From Dactylis glomerata (lineage: Eukaryota; Streptophyta; Magnoliopsida; Poales; Poaceae), in the NCBI GenBank assembly GCA_007115705.1, contig QXEO01000170.1, positions 434,001 to 498,000 of the forward strand: 64,000 nucleotides of DNA, in the 5' to 3' direction. Positions 55,112 to 64,000 of this stretch are shown piece by piece. Below the pieces are notes generated by a model. That model searched no databases and was not told the DNA's origin. It was given only the letters and a program-made list of their open reading frames with translations. The first letter of the stretch is position 1, and each line of letters begins with the position of its first letter. The position numbers and the translations under genes are program-made.

Positions 55112-56367
55112 GGATTTTCTGGCGCCGTTGCATTTGCATATTTATTTATTTTATATTGCATATTCATTTCTAGTTTTGTATACTTACACACACCTTGTGC
55201 TTGACAACCACTTGGTGAGGTTGAGGGCATAAAGCAAATTTATTTTACCTTGCAGGTTGTTAGAAGAAGGACAACAAGGATCCTTGTACACACAGTTCCC
55301 CGAGAGTTTGATATAAACCCTTGAGTCACCTTCATGGGGAAAATCAAGCTTTCCTATGCTAAACACTCTACTCTAGGAGTCTCAACCTAGCGAAGCATCA
55401 GACGGTCGCCATAAGACAGTAGTTTTCCAATCCAACTACTATTTTTTCACTCAAACCTATCTTCTACCGGTATCCACTCGCCATGTTTTAACCTACGAAA
55501 GTGAATCGGAATCCCCAAGTACTTGAACGGTAGGGTTCCAGATTCGCATCCAAATAAATTCTTGTACTGTTCTTCCTCTTCTTTAGCTTTACCAAAACAG
55601 AATATTTCACTTTCATGATAGTTGTTGATTTTTAGCCCAGAGAGTTGTTCAAAAATGCAAAGGATTAATTTCATGTTTAGAGATTTTTCTAAATCATGAT
55701 CTAAAAAAATAATAGTGTCATCTGCATACTGGAGAATCGAGACACCTCCACCAACTAAATACGGGATCAAACCATTTACTTGACCATCTTCTTTTGCATG
55801 ATTGATAATAATAGCTAGCATATCGGCAACAATGTTGAACAAGATAGGCGACATAGGATCCCCTTGTCACAATCCTTTCCTAGTTTGAAAATAGTGGCCA
55901 ATTTCTTTGTTAACTCTAATTCCTACACTTCCACGTGAGATGAATTCTTGTATCCATCTACACCACTTAGGATCAAAACCTTTCATTTTAAGCGCTTGTT
56001 GCAAAAAATCCCAACGTACTTTGTCATACACCTTATCGAAATCAATTTTAAGGAGCACACCATCTAATTAATTTCTATGAAGTTTGTGAATGGTCTCATG
56101 TAAAACTACCACACCTTCAATAATATGATGCCTCGGCATGAAAGCGGTTTGAGTAGGCCGAACTACAGAATGGGCAACTTTTGCAACTCTATTAGTAACC
56201 ACTTTCGTGAATGTCTTGAAACTCACGTTAAGTAAACAAATTGGTCGGTACTGTTGGATCTGAACAACATTCACTTCTTAGGTAATAAAATAATTGTTCC
56301 AAAATTAAGATGAAAAAGAGGCAGCTCATTTCTTTGGAACGCAGAAAACATGGCCACAAGGTCTACT
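54884..56367. repeat. Direct repeat, left copy (identical to 62,517-64,000)
   Basis: Every line compared between this segment and 62,517-64,000 agrees at a constant offset of 7,633 bp, including all predicted short peptides of 60, 135, 63 and 68 residues. The shared tract begins CTTTTATGAGAGAGTGC. The right copy is cut by the window edge, so the true length is unknown. Confidence 0.92.
55120..55385 (+). other. Primer-binding site and leader of a Gypsy-type element
   Basis: TGGCGCCGTTGC follows the LTR. Downstream words CTTGACAACCACTTGGTGAG, CCTTGCAGGTTGTTAG and GTTCCCCGAGAGTTTGATAT are typical of the untranslated leader of Triticeae Gypsy-type elements. The leader is cut off near 55,385, where a LINE fragment begins. 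The same leader is present at 62,753-63,018. Confidence 0.6.
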
Positions 56368-57000
56368 TTGATCACATCCCAAAAAATTTGGTAAAATTCT
56401 CCTAGAAATCCATCCGGACCGGGTGCTTTATTTTTCTCCATTTGTAAATTGCCTCATGGACCTCTTTTCTATAAAGTCAGCCGTTAAGATCCTATTTTCT
56501 TTGTCGGAGAGTTAAGGGATATCATTATTTTCAGATTCTATCATACCGAAATGATTAGGAGTAGGATCACCAAATAGGTTCTTATAGTATTCAGAAATAT
56601 AGGTCTTTTATGTTGTCTTGTCCAACTATTGTACCTTCCTCTTGTTCAAGTTGAATTTTTTTCTTCCTTCTGTGCTTACTATTTGCAATAAGATGGAAAT
56701 ATTTTGTGTTGTTCCCTCTCTCTTGAATATGCTTAACTTTCGCTCGTTGTGCCCACTTAGTTTCCTCATCTCTTCTAAGCTTTGCTAATTCATCATTCGC
56801 ATTTCGCAAAATTCTACGCTCGTCAGTATCTAAAGGAGAGATTTCGGCCTTAGTGTCAAAATTGTCAATTAGATTTATTAGACGAGCTTTCTCTGTCTTA
56901 TAAACACTACTGCGGTTCTGAGCCCACACTCGAAGAAAGCTTCTAAGGTCTCTAATCTTGCTTTGAAACAGCAGGACTCAAAATCAAAGTTAAGCAACCT
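55385..57000 (-). pseudogene. LINE reverse-transcriptase fragment
   Basis: Read leftward the pieces give VWAQNRSSVYKTEKARLINL, KHIQERGNNTKYFHLIANSK, NKAPGPDGFLGEFYQIFW, QYRPICLLNVSFKTFTKVV, LLKIDFDKVYDKVRWDFLQQ, then QGDPMSPILF, ILQYADDTIIF and SGTLPFKYLGIPIHF. This is the RT of an L1-type plant LINE with catalytic Asp residues in motif A (KIDFDK) and motif C (YADD). TGA at 55867-55869 replaces an Arg codon (RKGL*QGDP) and several frameshifts are present. Endonuclease, zf-RVT and 3' end are missing. The fragment meets the Gypsy-type leader near 55,385. Confidence 0.85.
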
Positions 57001-58240
57001 AGAAATTTAATAGTTCAGCCTGGATTCAAGTAGGAGAATGGTGAACTACATCAAACAAGGCCCATGATGTCCAAGCCAGCGTGTGCCTGGAAGTGTGTAA
57101 ACAAGCTTGCAGCAGCACAAATGCACAATGTGCATAAAAAATATTGTGTGTACTTGCAGATAAATTATGAATTACTTGTTGGCACCTATTAGTTTTTGAA
57201 GCAATTAACACTAAATGATCAGGAGACTTAGTAGATTAAGGACACCACTCTACGTACTAAAAGTATCTTCCTTCAATAGAATTGTTCTCCCATGTTTTGT
57301 TTTTCCTTGAAAATCGAATTCAGTAGACTTAGCTGATGCAACTTACAACCATCTTTCAGCTTCAACTTGAAAACTCGATCATATTCAGATGGTAACCGAG
57401 CATAGAAATACAAAAGCCAGTCTAACCAGCTTCCAAGACTTTTCTGAAGTACTAGAAGTTACTGTGTCTGTGTCTAAGCGCAACATCTCTTTCTTTGATT
57501 TATGGTCTAAAAATAATACAGGCATCTAGCAACCGTTGGAAATATTGCCTATATAGTAGGCAAAAAGTTCGATGCCATACATGCGCACCAGGTGATGTTC
57601 CTCTTTGTTACTCCAGATTTAAAAAGTTCCTGACATACATTCAACTAAAACTGAATCTTCAACCAACAAAGCAGAACCACCGTTATCAAGTAAATGACAC
57701 AGGGAGTCACACAACTTATCTCACATGTACACTTAAGTCACAAATTTTATAAAACAAATTAACCGGTCACACAACTTGTCAATTGGTGCACCTAAGATCA
57801 CAAAATGGTAAGCCGGCCGTTTTTTGGAAAAACCAGATCACGCGTGGTAGGTGACGTGGATGGGGACTGGACTTCTTGTTGTTAACCCCCAGCCACAAAA
57901 TTACAAGGACTGTAAAAGTTAAATGGCCCTCAATTCATTGTCTCGGCATTGCTTGGCATGTTCCCAAATCGAGCAAGCAACGAGCCATATTCCTATTTCC
58001 CAAATAGTTCATTACAAACTGAGATGACTAACTGATATTACAAACTGAATCTAACTCAGATCACAAACTGAGATTACAAACTGAATCAAACAAACAGACT
58101 AGATAGTGCTAGCTGACGGCAAACTGAAAGTTCCAAACTGAGATCAAGCAGACTAGAGAGTGCTAGGTGAAATCATTTCCGGGACCAGTGATGTCCATCT
58201 TGCGCGCCATGTATTGAAGGTGTGCTTGCGGCTTAGATTT
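57000..58240. other. AT-rich intergenic DNA
   Basis: No gene recognised. Short repeats of ACAAACTGAGAT / ACAAACTGAATC occur at 58,010-58,145, and GTCACACAACTT(A/G)TC occurs twice near 57,707 and 57,763. Confidence 0.5.
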
Positions 58241-58640
58241 TCATCATCGCCAGGGTAAAAACCAGTGCCCTCCGTCACACATTAGCAAAGCCGGCGGTGA
58301 TTTAAGGTCCTCATCGGAGCTGGCCTGCGTAGACTGCTGAGCTGCAGCCGGAACTATCACAGTCAGCATCAGCATCTTGGGCATGAAGCAGGGGTCACAC
58401 AACCACACCGCCATCGGCCGAACGTCACACTGCAGCTCCAGAGCCACCATCAACTCCGCTGGCGTGACGCGCACCTCGCCGAGAATGTTGAGAACAACGC
58501 GGACCCCTAGAGGCTAGAGCTGCTCCTCTCGCGCCGCCACTCCGCCGTGCGTGCAAGCACGATGCAGCCCGCGTCCGGTTGCATCTCAGGCCCGCTGTGC
58601 TTCCACGTCTTCTGCAGAAACGCGGAGCCTTCGCAGACGC
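58240..58640 (-). other. GC-rich coding-like fragment, unidentified
   Basis: The minus strand has an open piece MRVTPAELMVALELQCDVRP, then MAVWLCDPCFMPKMLMLTVI, ending with LPWR*. Upstream, in another frame, it reads KTWKHSGPEMQPDAGCIVLA. Composition differs sharply from the surroundings, suggesting a decayed or captured gene piece. No family is recognised. Confidence 0.3.
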
Positions 58641-59083
58641 TGGACCAAGCTTTCAGAATGAAATGAATTGACAGTCCTGTAGTTACAGGCCATGTATAAA
58701 ACAGTCCTGAAACATAGAAACTGCATCAAAACAGTCCTAGAACTTGTTCTCAATGTGCACATACGATTCTAGATACGTATAAAGATGAGCTGGCAATGTA
58801 AATAAACCCACACCGAGACGTTCACAGGTGGACCAACTCTACGGCTGACTTCCGCATGGCCCTTGTGCATGTACTACCTACCTGGACGTTCCCCATGCCT
58901 ATGAAATGCTAATGGATCGATTGCTTTGCTAGCTCCATACATGCACGTTAATCAACCCAAGGACTAGCTTCATGCATATACGCAACACCTAAACTTCACT
59001 CGTAGAAAATAGGACTTTTGTTTGAAGCTGCCCGAAATTTTAGCACCGGTTGTTTTACGAACTCGGACTAAAGGGGTGTTTTA

Positions 59084-59400
59084 CACTAGTAGAAAACATG
59101 CCTAATGTCCAGGGCGAATTTGAGCTTTAGTCCCGGTTGTGTTTTGATTCGGGACTAATGCTCACATTAGTCTCGATTCAAAAGGCTATGTGGGCTAGAA
59201 ATCTTCAGTCCCGGTTCAAACGGAACCTTTAGTCTCGGTTGGAGATACGAACCAGGACTAAAGGGTTAGTGACCTTTAGTCCCGGTTGGTGTCTCCAACC
59301 GGGACTAAAGTCCTACCCTTTAGTCCCGGTTGGTGTTATCAACCCGGACTAAAGGGTCTCCCCTAATTTTCCTCTCATGCCTACCCCCCCCCCCCCTCCT
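59084..59400. mobile_element. CACTA terminus with TTTAGTCCCGG subterminal repeats (fragment)
   Basis: CACTAGTAGAAAACATGCC at 59,084, preceded by TTA, is a typical Triticeae CACTA end. It is followed by many copies of TTTAGTCCCGGTTGG and its complement. The most perfect inverted pair, near 59,272-59,310, has a 16-bp stem around a 5-base loop. The opposite terminus was not found, so only one end or a fragment is present. A C-run at 59,387-59,397 closes the repeat region. Confidence 0.8.
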
Positions 59401-59935
59401 GCAGAAAAAGCGTCTAAAAAAATAAATGAAAATGATAAGAACTTCAAATTTCAAAATCCTTTGACATGCATGTACCTCATGCAACTAACTTTTATGGAAA
59501 ATTTGAAAATTTGAATTTTTTTGCAAAAAAAGGTTGTTCCGAATTAAAACAGCTCTGACTTTTGCAGATGTTTTTGCTCTCCCTTGCATAATTGTTGTTG
59601 TATCATATTTTTTATTCTGTAGGTTGTGTGAACCTATGCTATTCAGGGGCTGGGAGTGGTCTTGTTGATGTAATTGTCTCAGGTCAATACAATTTTCTTT
59701 ATCAAAAAATAATTGCACATTTCTTTCTTTTAGCCGCTAACCATTCTAGCATGTGTATCTTCTATATTTTGTTGTATCTTCCAAAATCTTATCAGACTCT
59801 CCAGGATGGTTATATCCATCTGGTAAAGGGAGATGCACAATCCAGCACAAAAATGAACTCTTATGTTCTGTGGTCCATCTACAGTCTCAACTTTCGACGG
59901 CAGGCAGCTTTATTGCTCCATGGGATCATGAAGAA

Positions 59936-60634
59936 GGGTTAATTGGATAGATGTCATTGCAATTTTTGCCTATTTGAGAAACGCTAGTGCAATTTTTATC
60001 TTTTAAAAAATGCCACTACAATTCTCTATACATGTGATTGATGCCATTATGCTCATTTATACACACATAGAGGCAGCTATACACGTATTTCGTGCCATAT
60101 ATATGTACACATAGTGGCCCCCACTCGAATCATCTTAGGAAGAAAGCATGCAATAAAATTTGACAGGATACAATTGGAGAATAAGAAAATATAGAGCTGC
60201 GTATTCAAAATACCAATTACATAGCTCAAGGTTCAGCATCTTATACAGCTCTAGAATCAAAAATATCTTAATATCTTCAGATCCAAAGAACTATCACACG
60301 CACACATTTGATGCATAATCATTTGACATACATACAGCCATACATGAGCACAGCCCCAGATTCAAATCTGTCATCACAAATATTTGACATCACTTGAGCC
60401 TGGGCTATTCGGGTTGACCCAGTCCATGCCCCAAACTTATTTTAGGTGGGGCTACTATGTGTACGTATGTAAAAAGGGAAATACATGTGTATATTTGCGA
60501 GTATTTGTGTATAAATAGGCATAATGGCATCTATCAAATATACAGAGATTTGTAGTGGCGTTTCTCAAAGATAGAAATTGCAATGATGTTTCTCAAATAG
60601 GTGGAAATTGCAGTGGCATTTATCCAATTAACCC
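59936..60634. mobile_element. Mutator-type MITE, 699 bp, long terminal inverted repeats
   Basis: The left end GGGTTAATTGGATAGATGCC-like sequence pairs with the right end TATCCAATTAACCC. Similarity extends for about 150-180 bp (shared words TTGAGAAACG, GCCATTATGC, TTTATACACA, ACTATGTGTAC). A 9-bp target duplication with one change flanks it: CATGAAGAA at 59927-59935 and AATGAAGAA at 60635-60643. Long inverted ends plus a 9-bp duplication identify a non-autonomous Mutator-superfamily element. It has no coding capacity. Confidence 0.88.
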
Positions 60635-60643
60635 AATGAAGAA

Positions 60644-61640
60644 AAGTGTTTTTATTTTTCAATGTAATCTGATCCTTTTGTGTTTACCCCTTTGTTCCCC
60701 ACAACTAGAAGAAACATGCAATATAGTTTCATGCATGTCGATGCCGGCAATCTCCCCGGTCTCATGTGGCCTTACGGCCATGGAGTCGTGCTAGATTCCG
60801 GTCCTTGCCAGCGGGAAGGCTCCATTTTCTTGTGTTTTTAGTTAGGATAGGGTTTGTGACCTACACAGGAAGGCAATATAGTAGTGTCTCCCAAAAGATG
60901 GAGTAAGGTGATCCCCATTTAGTCCCCATCTCGGCAATGCATGTACCTTCGTCGGAGGGCATGTGGAGTTGTGCCTCGGGAAGACCTCACAAGATCTGGT
61001 TGGTTTTTGTCTTCCTTGGATCATCTTGAATCAAGTCCTTGTTGGTCCTTGTTTGTCTATGCTTCTCTTTATCAGTGACGGTTGTTGTCCTGGTGCGTTG
61101 GTCCCGTTGGGCCTTTACACGACGACTACCCGACTGTCTTCTACAACAAATTTTGCACGACTCTACTAAGGGAGGGGTGATGGTAGCGACGCGCCTTAGG
61201 CTTACTCCATTGTTTGTAGTCGTCACTAGCTAGTCATTTGACCTGGATATAATTTATGATGTTCTTTGTACGGCCTTGACAGTTGATGAATGGATCGAAA
61301 GATTTTCGCAAAACAGAAGAAAATGGAATAAGACATGTGTGTTAGTTCGGCAAACCGATGAAGGTGTTTAGTTCTAAAAACTATGTACTGAAGCATGTAA
61401 AATGCATCTATGAATTTTTAAGTTTATTAATTAGATCATATACTTCATATTTAATAGATATCCAAGATCCTGGACATGTTTTACATTGACTTCACAAATT
61501 TTTAAATGATCCCCTAGATTTATACGTTGTACGAAACCATATACATAGTCTGATCGTCTTCCTCATCGTGCGCAATTAAAAAAGCTTGAGGGCAATTACA
61601 GCCATGGCGTTCAACTTCTCCTTCCAATTCCACCTATTCT
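60644..61640. other. Intergenic DNA, unassigned repeat-like block
   Basis: A moderately GC-rich block at about 60,840-61,230 (GGGTTTGTGACC, CGTGCTAGATTCC, GGTAGCGACGCG) resembles transposon untranslated DNA but has no open frame of known content. The remainder is AT-rich and uninformative. Confidence 0.35.
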
Positions 61641-61646
61641 AATAAA

Positions 61647-61680
61647 CTAGACGGATTGGCCGGCTACGCCCGGCCCGCCT
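61647..61680 (-). mobile_element. Helitron-like 3' terminus (candidate)
   Basis: On the minus strand GGCCGGGCGTAGCCGGCC forms a 6-bp GC stem, followed 7 bases later by CTAG and then T. A short GC hairpin just before CTRR followed by T is the standard Helitron 3' end. The 5' TC end was not located, so a chance match remains possible. Confidence 0.45.
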
Positions 61681-62259
61681 ACTATACGTTTTTATATTTT
61701 TTTGGTTGGTGTGATGGTTTTCACGTGCAGCTAAGAAAGCTATTATGGGTTGTAGAAAAGCTTAATTTATTTTAATAATAACGCCATGTAAAATAAAATC
61801 GCTAGGCCCGTGAACCACTGATTAGCATAAGCCAAAAAAAGAAATTATCAAAAGAAAGACTATTATAGTTGGGACCAATTGTTTAATTTATATTTAGTAT
61901 ACAATTCTAGTTAAAACAGTATGATTTCATGAATCGTGTTTTTAACTCAAAATACAAAAAAAAAAGAATTTCACCAATACACAAAACTACACTGAACGAC
62001 ATGGAAAGTAAATAAATCAACACTTATTTGCCACCACCTTTATCACAGAGAATGTTAATCCGAGTGCATTAGATATAGATAAGAAGCATATGTAGAGAAT
62101 GGGATACTGATGTTCAATGACTCTTTAGTTGATTTAGGTGTGCGTGATTCCAAAACTATTATAAGAAGGCACCCTTCAATCGTTTATCTGGTGCTAATAG
62201 CCAGAATTTCATGAGAATATTCTTGTACTCTAGAATGAAAAGTGATTGTGCTAATTATT

Positions 62260-62516
62260 TTTCCTTTTTTCGAAACGGATGCCCGGCCTCTGCATCAGAG
62301 CGATGCACATGGCCATTTATTAAAACTTAAAGGTAACAAGTTACAAAGTAGCAAAGTATATAACATCCTCAAGGATCGCATAAAGTGGTGACATGGATGA
62401 GCCAGCGAAAAAATACATACATAAACACCCTACGCATTCTATTATTTTTCCTCCCCAAAATAAAAGGATCTATAGCATCTAAGCACAATCTGACTATCTC
62501 GAAGGTTTGGAATCAA
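62260..62516 (-). mobile_element. LINE 3'-end remnant
   Basis: The minus strand reads AATAAATGGCCATGTGCATC, then GCTCTGATGCAGAGGCCGGG and CATCCGTTTCGAAAAAAGG. This is the typical 3' untranslated end and A-tail of Triticeae LINEs. Its other side is cut at the junction with the repeated unit at 62,517. Confidence 0.5.
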
Positions 62517-64000
62517 CTTTTATGAGAGAGTGCATTAGTGAATCCATGAACCCCGATCCACTTTTAATTATAAGAAATAACTTTCCATTCACTCTATCGC
62601 TTTTTTTCATTTTTAGTCATTATTAATTTCGAAAATATAAAAACATTTTCTTTATTGCATTTCACAAACCAAAACACTACAACCATACCTTTTACTGTTT
62701 ACCATTGCATTGCATTACTTTAGTTTGCATATTCCCGCGGCACAGGATTTTCTGGCGCCGTTGCATTTGCATATTTATTTATTTTATATTGCATATTCAT
62801 TTCTAGTTTTGTATACTTACACACACCTTGTGCTTGACAACCACTTGGTGAGGTTGAGGGCATAAAGCAAATTTATTTTACCTTGCAGGTTGTTAGAAGA
62901 AGGACAACAAGGATCCTTGTACACACAGTTCCCCGAGAGTTTGATATAAACCCTTGAGTCACCTTCATGGGGAAAATCAAGCTTTCCTATGCTAAACACT
63001 CTACTCTAGGAGTCTCAACCTAGCGAAGCATCAGACGGTCGCCATAAGACAGTAGTTTTCCAATCCAACTACTATTTTTTCACTCAAACCTATCTTCTAC
63101 CGGTATCCACTCGCCATGTTTTAACCTACGAAAGTGAATCGGAATCCCCAAGTACTTGAACGGTAGGGTTCCAGATTCGCATCCAAATAAATTCTTGTAC
63201 TGTTCTTCCTCTTCTTTAGCTTTACCAAAACAGAATATTTCACTTTCATGATAGTTGTTGATTTTTAGCCCAGAGAGTTGTTCAAAAATGCAAAGGATTA
63301 ATTTCATGTTTAGAGATTTTTCTAAATCATGATCTAAAAAAATAATAGTGTCATCTGCATACTGGAGAATCGAGACACCTCCACCAACTAAATACGGGAT
63401 CAAACCATTTACTTGACCATCTTCTTTTGCATGATTGATAATAATAGCTAGCATATCGGCAACAATGTTGAACAAGATAGGCGACATAGGATCCCCTTGT
63501 CACAATCCTTTCCTAGTTTGAAAATAGTGGCCAATTTCTTTGTTAACTCTAATTCCTACACTTCCACGTGAGATGAATTCTTGTATCCATCTACACCACT
63601 TAGGATCAAAACCTTTCATTTTAAGCGCTTGTTGCAAAAAATCCCAACGTACTTTGTCATACACCTTATCGAAATCAATTTTAAGGAGCACACCATCTAA
63701 TTAATTTCTATGAAGTTTGTGAATGGTCTCATGTAAAACTACCACACCTTCAATAATATGATGCCTCGGCATGAAAGCGGTTTGAGTAGGCCGAACTACA
63801 GAATGGGCAACTTTTGCAACTCTATTAGTAACCACTTTCGTGAATGTCTTGAAACTCACGTTAAGTAAACAAATTGGTCGGTACTGTTGGATCTGAACAA
63901 CATTCACTTCTTAGGTAATAAAATAATTGTTCCAAAATTAAGATGAAAAAGAGGCAGCTCATTTCTTTGGAACGCAGAAAACATGGCCACAAGGTCTACT
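62517..64000. repeat. Direct repeat, right copy (start of a second 7,633-bp unit)
   Basis: The segment is the same as 54,884-56,367 base for base as far as compared. It contains the end of the Gypsy-type LTR (to 62,744), the primer-binding site (62,753), the leader and the LINE RT fragment in the same order. It begins abruptly after AATCAA within a LINE remnant and runs off the window. Confidence 0.92.
63018..64000 (-). pseudogene. LINE reverse-transcriptase fragment, duplicate copy, cut by window edge
   Basis: This is the second copy of the fragment at 55,385-56,367, with the same TGA (63500-63502), the same YADDTIIF motif and the same frame breaks. It differs in no position that I could see. 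The N-terminal pieces lie beyond the window. Confidence 0.85.

Noticed and set aside
59592..59935. Two overlapping open frames left of the Mutator-type MITE.
   Set aside because: Neither shows a recognisable domain; AT-rich and low complexity, with the MITE inserted at their end.

Overview
The window is nuclear DNA of a grass, most probably a Triticeae cereal or wild relative (wheat, barley, goatgrass type). This is inferred from the dense nested transposons, CACTA ends of the CACTACTAGGAAAACC and TTTAGTCCCGG types, Stowaway MITEs starting CTCCCTCCGATCG, non-autonomous LTR elements with a TGGCGCCGTTGC primer-binding site, and a wall-associated-kinase gene with a grass-type exon layout. There are no bacterial signals. 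No complete conventional host gene is present; the window is mostly mobile DNA with host gene fragments.

Layout, left to right. 1-3.4 kb: AT-rich, with a Stowaway-like MITE, a 143-bp tandem repeat and a Helitron-like terminal segment. 3.4-6.1 kb (minus): the extracellular half of a wall-associated receptor kinase in two exons with a consistent splice junction; no kinase exon is visible before the left edge. 6.27-10.87 kb: a LINE with an 18-bp target duplication, one nonsense codon and an altered reverse-transcriptase active site. Its flank exists a second time at 12.2-13.08 kb without the LINE, so the empty site is preserved. 13.08-29.82 kb: an insertion into that second copy, built as a nest. 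The outer TG...CA element (perhaps a solo LTR) holds a truncated Copia-type element, which holds a 7.7-kb CACTA element inside its gag. A separate block at 23.7-27.5 kb carries an intact two-exon zf-XS-like gene. 30-35.4 kb: AT-rich, with a MITE, small duplications and a possible decayed LRR-type gene.

35.45-50.55 kb: a 15-kb Mutator-like element (MULE). It holds a decayed MURA-type transposase, two intact cargo genes (a 134-aa protein of unknown type and a GRF-zinc-finger membrane protein) and, nested inside, a 6.9-kb non-autonomous LTR retrotransposon with a CCCTC target duplication. 50.6-51.85 kb: fragments of a BAHD acyltransferase and an F-box/kelch gene. 52-57 kb: a Gypsy-type internal region, an LTR and a PBS joined to a broken LINE. 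57-62.5 kb: AT-rich, with a CACTA end forming strong hairpins, a 699-bp Mutator-type MITE, a Helitron-like terminus and a LINE tail. From 62,517 to the right edge the sequence repeats 54,884-56,367 apparently without change, i.e. the start of a second copy of a 7,633-bp unit.

How it works together: the only host biology suggested is a cell-wall receptor locus that has been locally duplicated and then heavily invaded. The order of events can be read in part: duplication of the WAK upstream region; LINE into copy A and the outer element into copy B; Copia-type element into the outer element; CACTA into its gag. Independently, the non-autonomous LTR element entered the MULE recently, and a 7.6-kb tandem duplication on the right looks very young or is an assembly artefact.
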